Assembly (NCBI RefSeq): GCF_009828775.2
Contig: NZ_WTSY02000008.1
Location: 1 to 64,000, forward strand
DNA length: 64,000 nucleotides
Source of the DNA: Erysipelothrix aquatica
GTDB lineage: Bacteria; Bacillota_I; Bacilli_A; Erysipelotrichales; Erysipelotrichaceae
Direction: 5' to 3'
A model generated the notes under the pieces. The model saw only the letters and a program-made list of their open reading frames with translations, searched no databases and had not been told where the DNA came from. The translations under genes were made by a program, and so were the position numbers. Each line of letters starts with the position of its first letter. The stretch's first letter is position 1. Positions 42,573-50,310 of this stretch are shown one piece after another.

Positions 42573-43937
42573 TTAAACGGCAATAAATGAAATAACCATG
42601 AGTATCCCTGCAGCAATTGATACCCATTTAACGTTTCCTTTAACGACATCAAGAATCGGAATTTGGAATCCTGATGACAAGGCTTGCATCGTTATGTTAA
42701 CAAAACTCATTTGACTTCCCATTCCGACACCCATCGTTACAAAACCAAGTGCAAGTGGGGAGAATCCTAACGCTACACCAACTGGTAGAACTAAGGTTAG
42801 AATGGATCCAACATACGCTCCGGCCGGAATACCAATGAGAATACCTGTGAGCACCGCAACCGGAACCACCAATGCAGCAGGAGCTGCTGATGCAACGTTA
42901 GCGATAACTGCAAACGTACCTGTACTTGCAATAACATTAATAAATCCTAAGAAGATACCCACTTGGAATAGACGTGTCAGAATATAATTTGATCCATCAA
43001 TCATAGAGCTAAATGCTTTATTGATCCCTGTATCCGTACAGACAAAGATTAAGATGACGGTTACAAGCATATACATTATTGGTGAGAATAGTGGGAAACC
43101 AGTTGCTTTATCTACAAGCGGTCCAAAGATTACTGCAAAGAGTAAATAAATGGCAGGAATCGTATTTTTGAAAAGTTGACCGTTTGTCATTTTGGCATAC
43201 GTTTCATCTTCTGATTTGCGGAAACCAAGTTTACGACGTTTCGCACCCCAGAAAGCTAAGACAATTGCCAACCCTAGGAAAAGTAACCAATAAGGCATCA
43301 TAGTGCTAACATATGTCGAAACTTCAAAGCCACCTAATTGTGATGTAATACTTGATTCAAGCGATGCCGGTGATGTCGTAAACGACACTGCAGCAGCAAT
43401 GGACATAGCAGCAATAAGTTCTGGAACTGCACCAACAGCTGCGAAAGCAAGCGGTGCGATAACCATGGCACTACCACCACCAATACCTGACATATAGGTT
43501 GCGGCAGCCACTAGGATAACTAAGAATGCGGAAACATATTCCACCTTCCCTTTTGTAGCACGGTTAACAAGTTCCAATGATGATGTATAACTTCCAGCGG
43601 TAAAGACAGCCATCGCTACAGCAGAGTTAATAATTGGAACTGTAATTGTCATCATTGTGGGAATGGCTGACAATACTTCTTTATTCACTTGGGCAATTGT
43701 GATTCCACCAATTAGCATCGCTACCCCTGCTGATATCGCACCCGCAAGTACCATATCAACTTTTAAAAATAGTAGCACCAATACCAAAATAAGTGGTATT
43801 AATACTAGGAATGCTTGAATTCCTGTAGGTGCACCGATTTCACTAATTTCAAGTGCGAGCACACTTTGCATTGAAATTAAAGTTAATGCAAAGACAAGAG
43901 TTAAAGACATCCATAACTTTCTCCCTTTGAGTCTCAT
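42573..43937 (-). CDS. ion-transporter-superfamily permease of the catabolic cluster
   Basis: A 454-aa membrane protein with about 11-12 hydrophobic segments. It has a cleavable or uncleaved N-terminal helix (about 8-28) and two similar halves with the hairpin-like segments YMSGIGGGSAMVIAPLAF (about 148) and GIPAGAYVGSILTLVLP near 370. These are typical of the GntP/DcuC/CitMHS ion-transporter superfamily. No exact family is certain. It is first in the operon with the amidohydrolase 20 bases on, and upstream lies a 16-base palindrome. By context it imports the compound the amidohydrolase acts on. Confidence 0.78.
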   Translation of the reverse strand: MRLKGRKLWMSLTLVFALTLISMQSVLALEISEIGAPTGIQAFLVLIPLILVLVLLFLKVDMVLAGAISAGVAMLIGGITIAQVNKEVLSAIPTMMTITVPIINSAVAMAVFTAGSYTSSLELVNRATKGKVEYVSAFLVILVAAATYMSGIGGGSAMVIAPLAFAAVGAVPELIAAMSIAAAVSFTTSPASLESSITSQLGGFEVSTYVSTMMPYWLLFLGLAIVLAFWGAKRRKLGFRKSEDETYAKMTNGQLFKNTIPAIYLLFAVIFGPLVDKATGFPLFSPIMYMLVTVILIFVCTDTGINKAFSSMIDGSNYILTRLFQVGIFLGFINVIASTGTFAVIANVASAAPAALVVPVAVLTGILIGIPAGAYVGSILTLVLPVGVALGFSPLALGFVTMGVGMGSQMSFVNITMQALSSGFQIPILDVVKGNVKWVSIAAGILMVISFIAV

Positions 43938-43950
43938 AAATTCCTCCTTT

Positions 43951-43966
43951 GTTATGAGTTCATAAC
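43951..43966. promoter_or_regulatory. 16-base palindrome before the permease gene
   Basis: GTTATGA-GT-TCATAAC. The half-site TCATAAC recurs at 45797-45803 upstream of pucR. It is a candidate PucR or other regulator site, close to the ribosome site of the permease gene. Confidence 0.45.
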
Positions 43967-44079
43967 GCTACAGAGACATAGTGTTTGTTCTGTATTTTTA
44001 TTCTATCCTAGGTTCTGGTCTATTGCTTTTCCGTATTAAGATAAAAAAAATCTCTTTTTTGTCCATTATGGATAATGTG

Positions 44080-44105
44080 AAAAAACTGTTCAATCATGAA
44101 CAGTT
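44080..44105 (-). terminator. terminator of pucR
   Basis: AACTGTTCA (44084-44092) pairs with TGAACAGTT (44097-44105), with T5-6 on the minus strand. Confidence 0.8.
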
Positions 44106-45736
44106 CAGTCTTTATTGTAATTACCTAAGAGTTGCGAGATACGTATCCCAATCATCACTTGCAACATTTCATCGGGATTATCAAAATCGAGATTGGTTAA
44201 CTCTTTGATTTTTTCGATCCGATAGCGCACTGTTTTCGGGTGAACAAAGAGTATGTCTGATGTTTGTTTATAGTTTTGATTTGAATCTAAAAATACCCGA
44301 ACTGTTTCAAAATACTCAGGGTCATATTCTTGAAGCATACGAATCTTGTCGGAAATATAATCGTTTAAGTCATTTTCTTTCGATAGTTCCAACAGAATAC
44401 GATAAATTCCTAGATCTTTATAAAGCATCACAAAGGCATCCTGCTTAATCATGTTTGATAGTTGCACGACGCGCAACGGTTGTGCTGCAAGTTTAGGAAT
44501 ATCACTCAGTTGCCCTTGATCACTAATCCCGACACGTAATACTAAATCCCCTTTATTATGATTTTCGTAGATGGGCTTGAGTGTTTCTTGAACATAATCT
44601 TTGAACGATTGATCTGTCGTAAAATTATCCTCGACAATCAACGTAATCCGATTCGAGAAGATACGATAGGCATTCTTTGGCCATATTGAACTGATTGCAT
44701 GAATTAATCCCGTCGTACATGCCATATAATCGGTATGTTCCTGGAATGAGCGTTTTCCACTGGCAACTTTTCCTTGGAAATGTTGCCACGTAACAACCCG
44801 ATATTTTTTATCAAGCGATAACTTGAGAATTAAGGCATTCTCATTCAATTCTTCCGTATTTTTGTATTTACCGTTTAAGATGTGGTCCACAACGTCATTA
44901 ATATGACTTTCTTTTTCCCGCGACAATGCAACTTGTTTGATACTTTCAAATTGAAGGGTACTTGCTGCATTTTCAATTGCCATATAGTCGATCATTTCCA
45001 CAAATGTTTGTGCTTCACGAATCGCTAAGAAAATTGTGTGGCCATCCATACCTGGGACTTTACAAATTAGACGTGACTGTAACGTATCGGACACCATCAC
45101 CAATTCACGCGAATAGTCGTAATGCATATATTTTTCAGGAAACAACTCGCGAGCATTGGTAATTTCAAAGTCAATCGGGTGAAGTTCTGTGGATGCAAGA
45201 CAATGATTGTTTTCGTCATAAATCGAGACATCACGACCAATTATTTTCTTTAAGACTTTGATAACATCGACATATTCTGGTTCTTTCATTGCGAGCGTTT
45301 TGAATTCATGGTGGACATTTTGGTATACATCAAGCATATCTGCTTTTTGATTTATCAAGTTTTGCATGATTTCCAAGATAATATTACGATACGATACCGT
45401 TGCATCGATTTGAATTAACGGAAGATTTTGATCAGAACACCCTTCGATGAGTCCCGCAGGAATTTCATCAATGAAGCGCCCCATCTTCACGATAATGCCA
45501 CTTGCACCATGCTTACGTAAGCCCGCCACAAAATCAGTATATTCCTGACGTGTACTTTCTTGCAATGAATACAAACTACTCAACACAAGTTGACCTGGCT
45601 TTAACCAGTTATCAATATCGTGTGCTTCCATGACGATCACATCACTCACTTCATTGTATAACCCCTCTTTACCCGAAAGTAACGTTGCGGTTTGAAGTGA
45701 TGGAATATCAAGTACATCTTTGACTCTATAAATCAT
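44105..45736 (-). CDS. pucR: PucR-family transcriptional regulator
   Basis: A 543-aa regulator. The N-terminal PucR domain (about 5-125) is IYRVKDVLDIPSLQTATLL, then the SGKEGL and MEAHDIDNWLKPGQLVLSS motifs. The middle GGDEF-like CdaR region covers about 290-430. The C-terminal PucR HTH (about 475-535) includes NQNYKQTSDILFVHPKTVRYRIEKI. Family members regulate purine, amino-acid or carbohydrate-acid catabolism in response to pathway metabolites. It lies upstream of and in the same direction as the permease, separated by its own terminator. It is the most likely regulator of the whole 36-44 kb cluster. Confidence 0.9.
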   Translation of the reverse strand: MIYRVKDVLDIPSLQTATLLSGKEGLYNEVSDVIVMEAHDIDNWLKPGQLVLSSLYSLQESTRQEYTDFVAGLRKHGASGIIVKMGRFIDEIPAGLIEGCSDQNLPLIQIDATVSYRNIILEIMQNLINQKADMLDVYQNVHHEFKTLAMKEPEYVDVIKVLKKIIGRDVSIYDENNHCLASTELHPIDFEITNARELFPEKYMHYDYSRELVMVSDTLQSRLICKVPGMDGHTIFLAIREAQTFVEMIDYMAIENAASTLQFESIKQVALSREKESHINDVVDHILNGKYKNTEELNENALILKLSLDKKYRVVTWQHFQGKVASGKRSFQEHTDYMACTTGLIHAISSIWPKNAYRIFSNRITLIVEDNFTTDQSFKDYVQETLKPIYENHNKGDLVLRVGISDQGQLSDIPKLAAQPLRVVQLSNMIKQDAFVMLYKDLGIYRILLELSKENDLNDYISDKIRMLQEYDPEYFETVRVFLDSNQNYKQTSDILFVHPKTVRYRIEKIKELTNLDFDNPDEMLQVMIGIRISQLLGNYNKD

Positions 45737-45894
45737 ACAATCACCTGTCCTTAGTCTTAATTATACACTAGAGCTAAAAAAACATGCTGTCATTGCTCAT
45801 AACATGCAATATCTTTCGTTTTTTTCCCTTAAATGGCTAAGGGCATTCATCTTAATTAGGATTATGATATCGTGTATAAGGATGGTTTTTGATT

Positions 45895-46647
45895 ATGACA
45901 CCCAATCACACAACATACTTTCGCGCGCCACATGCACATGCAACCCTGTTTTATTTTCACGGTGGCGGATTGATGTTTGGTAATCGCGACGATTTGCCGC
46001 AAGATATTCGCGACTATTGGCACCAACACGGTTACGATATCATCGCCATTGATTACCCTTTGGCACCTGAAGCAACCTTAGACGATATTATTAAATCATT
46101 AAGGGACACGATTCGATTATGTATCGACACCGACGCGCTGACGCAATATAGTTTCTTCGGACGTTCTGCAGGCGCATTTCTCGCCTTTCAATTACACCGT
46201 TATTTTGCACCTGAATTTATTATCGCATTCTATGGCTATACGATTAGTGATCGCCAATGGCTTCTAGAGCCCAACAAACATTACATGCAATACCCAACAC
46301 TAAACCCCTCATCATTAGCACGCATGATTCAAACGATTCCGCCATATCGATCAACGGTTGAATCGCGATACGCACTGTATGTAAACGCACGACAAACAGG
46401 AACATGGTTACAGCAACTTCAAACCACACCCCCATCGATCGACCCAACACTCTTGCCTCCGACATTTCTTTGGCATAGCATCTTCGATCCTGATGTCCCC
46501 TTCCGTGAATCCAAATACATCGTTGACCATGCACCACACGCTGAACTCCATCACAGCACGCAACGCATCCACGAGATCGATACCACTGCTTTTAAAGATA
46601 TTGTGGAACCACTGACAGCTTTTATTCATCCCTATAAAAAAACATAG
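45895..46647 (+). CDS. alpha/beta hydrolase, carboxylesterase/lipase-like (HSL type)
   Basis: A 250-aa cytosolic hydrolase. It has the oxyanion-hole HGGGL near residue 24, the nucleophile elbow GRSAG (about 92-96), an acid in FDPDVP near 200 and a His in RIHEID near 223. This is the hormone-sensitive-lipase-like fold. A TTG two codons upstream is in frame; ATG 45895 follows AGGATGG and is preferred. It is a single gene on the plus strand between the pucR gene and a minus-strand small gene. Substrate unknown; small-ester or acyl-sugar hydrolysis is possible. Confidence 0.8.
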   Translation: MTPNHTTYFRAPHAHATLFYFHGGGLMFGNRDDLPQDIRDYWHQHGYDIIAIDYPLAPEATLDDIIKSLRDTIRLCIDTDALTQYSFFGRSAGAFLAFQLHRYFAPEFIIAFYGYTISDRQWLLEPNKHYMQYPTLNPSSLARMIQTIPPYRSTVESRYALYVNARQTGTWLQQLQTTPPSIDPTLLPPTFLWHSIFDPDVPFRESKYIVDHAPHAELHHSTQRIHEIDTTAFKDIVEPLTAFIHPYKKT

Positions 46648-46664
46648 CGTTGCTATGTTTTTTT
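46636..46664 (+). terminator. bidirectional terminator between convergent genes
   Basis: A7-CATAGC (46636-46648) pairs with GCTATG-T7 (46652-46664). It serves both the plus-strand hydrolase and the minus-strand small gene. Confidence 0.85.
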
Positions 46665-46932
46665 AACGAATACGATACTTGCCATGCGATATCAGATATT
46701 GACCAACACCAACCATTGCAATACCAATTCCTGCAATTGTCAGGATACGTTCTAATTCAATGGGGTCATCATCCATCTTCTGTTTTCTTTCAACTGAGTT
46801 TAAGGCTTGATTATACGGATCGGGAGTTTTCGCTGATACCGATGAGTAATGATAGGTCAGAAGAACAACCCAAACCAAGACAATTGTTAATAAACCAGAT
46901 TGACGGGCATGTTTGCTTCTTTGCATGTTCAT
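46663..46932 (-). CDS. hypothetical small membrane protein
   Basis: 89 aa with an N-terminal basic stretch, a hydrophobic helix (about 14-29), a polar loop with the charged VERKQKMDDDP (about 47-57) and a second hydrophobic segment (about 63-80). The ribosome site is weak (GGTGAAAGT). It is the only gene between the hydrolase and the large wall-protein gene. No family recognised. Confidence 0.6.
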   Translation of the reverse strand: MNMQRSKHARQSGLLTIVLVWVVLLTYHYSSVSAKTPDPYNQALNSVERKQKMDDDPIELERILTIAGIGIAMVGVGQYLISHGKYRIR

Positions 46933-47095
46933 ACTTTCACCAATTCCTTTATATATAAACTATATGCGAATTCTAGTAAGACTACAAATTATGATTTGAA
47001 CAAAATTTCCTAATTTATATAGGCTTTATATATGAAGTATGTGGATAATTTATGTCGATAATATCACAAATCAAAAGTCTGAAATATCCGTAAGA

Positions 47096-47126
47096 TAAAA
47101 AAAAGCACACCTGTTTGGTGCGCTTT
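47096..47126 (-). terminator. terminator of the MucBP wall-protein gene
   Basis: A ten-pair stem with one mismatch (47102-47111 with 47117-47126, AAAGC/GCTTT ends), followed by T on the minus strand. Confidence 0.75.
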
Positions 47127-47163
47127 CCTAATGATGGCCATTCACGACTGATCATTGATAAAT

Positions 47164-50100
47164 CTAGACAGTTTCACGCTTGCGACGTTTCATACCGATA
47201 ATTACAAGACCCACACCCACTAAGATAAATCCAAGATGAGATTGAGACACTCCTGTATTCGGAAGTTTTTTATCACTTTCATTCTTTTCGTAAACCAATG
47301 TTACAACTGTTTTCGGTTTTGTGAGTGTTCCTTCCAACGGCTCTGAAGTCACATCAATGCGTTTGAATGTATATCCCTTAATAGCAATCGGCGTTACAAC
47401 GTAAGGGCTGTTTAAGTCATGTGTTGTTTGCACTTGCGGTGCAATAACATGTCCTTTTTCATCACGATAGTTCACTTCAAGAACAACAGCATCGGGAATA
47501 ACCGGACCTGTATTTTGTGCGTAAACTAAGGTTACTACCGTATCCCCTGCTCCTAATTTTCCACTTAAAGGAGCTGACCCCTCTTGAATCGATTTAAAGG
47601 TATAGCCATCAATATCAAGAATCGAGACCGTGTAAGTATCATTAATTTTGTGAGTTAATGTTGTTGTTGGGACGATTGTTTTACCATTCTCATCAACGTA
47701 ATTAACAATCAATGTTGCAGCCTTTTTACGATAAATAAATGTCATATTCTGACTGTCGACGGTAAATGATCCATTTGCCGGTGCTCCCTCATGACGGACA
47801 AACTCATATGCATCATATGTTTTTGGACTTAATGAATAAGCACTTCCTACTTTTCCAGTTATTGTTTCAACATCCAACGTTTCAACAATTGTTCCCGTTT
47901 CGTCAACAAGAACATGTTTGGCTTCGACTGTCCCATTCACGACAGGTAGTGGCGAAACAAAACCAACCCGGTAGTGATAGTTTTCGTTATCGACAACAGT
48001 AACTGTATCCGACAATCCTGAAGCATCAAAACGGTTTCCTAACAACGCATTCACTTTGCTTGTGATATTGAAATTTTCCGGAATCTTCACCCGAATTTGA
48101 TAGTTCCCTGGATCCACATTTGGGAATGCATAATAGCCACTGTCTGAGGTTTGCGACGATGCAACAACTACGCCATTTGAGAGTAACTCAAGCTCTACGC
48201 CTGCCATTACCGTTTCATTCTCATCTTGATAACCATCACGATCCGAATCATGGAAGGCATATCCATCGATTCCTACGATTCCTAACTGAAGGTTAAAACC
48301 AAAATCAAAAGAATTAAAGGTTGGCTTATATGCGTTAGGAACCATGTTTCCATCCAATACATATCCGAAATTGTCAAAATCAACATAGGTTCCACTTTCA
48401 ATGACGCCAATGTTTTTAAAAATTGCTTGGGTCATTTCTCGATTTTCAGGTGTACCTTCAAGATATTCGTTAAATTGTAAACTGCTTGCCATACCTGAAG
48501 CGACTGAACTTAATGGATACAAGGATTGATCAAACGATAGGTATAGGGCATTGTTGAAAAGGTGATGTTGACCCAATGCCAGCATTTTCGGATCTTGTTC
48601 ACGAATCGCGAACTGACCCGGAGATACTTGCACAGCATAGTCTGCATTGGGATTTCCTTCCCATACACTACTGTCAAATTCAAAATTCATTGTAAAGATA
48701 TTCAACAGTTCATCTGCTGGAAGATCTTCAAGACGTTCCAATTCAGGCTTTGTACGTTGATATTCTTTTAAAATTCCATCGTAAAGTGAGATACCATTAA
48801 TGGCTTCAAAATCAAAAAGGTAGGCTGCACTGCCTTCTTTAAGCTCGTAAGTTGGATTAAAGTGCTCATAGTACGATTTGATGATTTTTGATTCTGTTCG
48901 ATACATACCATTTGCAAATACTGCATCGTTATTAGCAAAGAGTTCTGCACCGATGATACGGTAACGGTTATTGCTTGGATTTGTAATTCGGAATTGATGT
49001 GAGTTAACCTGTCCAGGAATTACACTACCTGTACTTCCAAAATACTCTTTTAGGTTGCCAAAAGCAACAACACCGGACCCGTCAGGATTTTCTGTAATTG
49101 GGCCTTGTCGAAGTTGATTGAATGAGATTTTATTGTCAACTATGTTGAGATTCTTAACAGCAGTGGACAACTCATTTTCGTTGATAACCGTAACGGTACC
49201 ATCTGATTTGACATTCACGATCATTGTCACAGGAACATAGTTCTCGAGAACAAACGTCATTGTAACTGTATCTTCTGTTTGACCACCTAGATCAATGTTG
49301 AAGCGGTCTTGTTCAAATTTAACTGTTGTCGTATCTTTGAGCGAAGACGTTGCAACCTCTGTGTCATTTAACAAATTAGGGACAATTACATCAACACTTA
49401 CATTGCTTCGTTTTAATGTAAATGTTGCGAAAGGACCAGAAAATACAGCTTCATGGCCTACAGTGTCAATAAATGTACCGGTTCCATCATTTCCTTGATT
49501 GTAATGAATTGCACCAGTCGCAAGTTCGTAACCGGGTGCATTTATTTCATATCGGAAATCAACCCCATCAGGCATGTTCTTATATGATGGTTTATAGAAG
49601 GTATAACGGTAACCGCGTTCAAGAGGAACTAACGACCCGTCGTAATCATAAACATTTAAGTACGGTGTCGCATTTTCTGGGTCCACCGAAAGCATCACCA
49701 TGCTATTTGCTTCAAACTTATTCGTGACTGGATGACTTTCTTGTTTTAAGTTCCAATACGACTCATTTTCGTTTTTCACTAATTCTGATGACACTAATCC
49801 ATTTTCGCGTGTCGTGTTCGTGATGGCAGTTTCACCATCAACTGACAACGTATCGCCAATGACTTTGTAGTAAGTTCTGTTATCAAAATAGTTAAGCACA
49901 TATTCATAGTCTGTGTTCTCAGACACGTTAAGGTTTATTTGTAGACCTTCACTTGTCTCATACAGACCATGGAACGTCCAATCTTGCTTACCTTTTTCTC
50001 GAATTGAGAATGTATAGTTCGTTTTTTTCTTCGCAATACTTGTAGGTATTGTGAAACGAACATTGACTGTTTTTGGTTCTTGTGGCGTATTATCTGCAGC

Positions 50101-50175
50101 GATACCATTCATCGATGATACTGCAATCATTGCGACAAGAAAAAATGACAATAATGTTCTAAAAGTCTTTTTCAT
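47164..50175 (-). CDS. LPXTG wall protein with SdrD-like B and MucBP domains
   Basis: A 1003-aa surface adhesin-like protein. Signal peptide about 1-28. Beta-rich N-terminal half of unknown fold (about 35-670). An SdrD_B/Cna_B-like domain (about 675-780) begins GYAFHDSDRDGYQDE, with a Ca-binding-like DSDRDG loop. Three MucBP modules (about 785-980) have the VNYVDENGK/VNYRDEKGH, GYTFK and TLVYA/TLVYE patterns. The sorting signal LPNTG is near residue 971, followed by a hydrophobic helix and an RRKRE tail. MucBP domains bind mucins or glycans, which fits host attachment. AGGGGGGGTAAAAGAT precedes ATG 50175. It is a single gene. Confidence 0.85.
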   Translation of the reverse strand: MKKTFRTLLSFFLVAMIAVSSMNGIAADNTPQEPKTVNVRFTIPTSIAKKKTNYTFSIREKGKQDWTFHGLYETSEGLQINLNVSENTDYEYVLNYFDNRTYYKVIGDTLSVDGETAITNTTRENGLVSSELVKNENESYWNLKQESHPVTNKFEANSMVMLSVDPENATPYLNVYDYDGSLVPLERGYRYTFYKPSYKNMPDGVDFRYEINAPGYELATGAIHYNQGNDGTGTFIDTVGHEAVFSGPFATFTLKRSNVSVDVIVPNLLNDTEVATSSLKDTTTVKFEQDRFNIDLGGQTEDTVTMTFVLENYVPVTMIVNVKSDGTVTVINENELSTAVKNLNIVDNKISFNQLRQGPITENPDGSGVVAFGNLKEYFGSTGSVIPGQVNSHQFRITNPSNNRYRIIGAELFANNDAVFANGMYRTESKIIKSYYEHFNPTYELKEGSAAYLFDFEAINGISLYDGILKEYQRTKPELERLEDLPADELLNIFTMNFEFDSSVWEGNPNADYAVQVSPGQFAIREQDPKMLALGQHHLFNNALYLSFDQSLYPLSSVASGMASSLQFNEYLEGTPENREMTQAIFKNIGVIESGTYVDFDNFGYVLDGNMVPNAYKPTFNSFDFGFNLQLGIVGIDGYAFHDSDRDGYQDENETVMAGVELELLSNGVVVASSQTSDSGYYAFPNVDPGNYQIRVKIPENFNITSKVNALLGNRFDASGLSDTVTVVDNENYHYRVGFVSPLPVVNGTVEAKHVLVDETGTIVETLDVETITGKVGSAYSLSPKTYDAYEFVRHEGAPANGSFTVDSQNMTFIYRKKAATLIVNYVDENGKTIVPTTTLTHKINDTYTVSILDIDGYTFKSIQEGSAPLSGKLGAGDTVVTLVYAQNTGPVIPDAVVLEVNYRDEKGHVIAPQVQTTHDLNSPYVVTPIAIKGYTFKRIDVTSEPLEGTLTKPKTVVTLVYEKNESDKKLPNTGVSQSHLGFILVGVGLVIIGMKRRKRETV

Positions 50176-50265
50176 ATCTTTTACCCCCCCAGGTGATTTG
50201 TTCTATACTACAATTATATATCACAATTCTATTAATAGTGTATGAATTTAATGTGTAATCTGTTA

Positions 50266-50303
50266 ATTAAAAAAGCAAAGTGCCTTAATTATGACACTTT
50301 GCT
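50266..50303 (-). terminator. terminator of the P-type ATPase gene
   Basis: AGCAAAGTG (50274-50282) pairs with CACTTTGCT (50295-50303), followed by T on the minus strand. Confidence 0.8.
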
Positions 50304-50310
50304 CGTTAAC

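Noticed and set aside
44064-44077. CATTAT-GG-ATAATG as a PucR operator
   Set aside because: It is close to the pucR terminator and has a non-palindromic centre; the 16-base palindrome near the permease gene is a better candidate.
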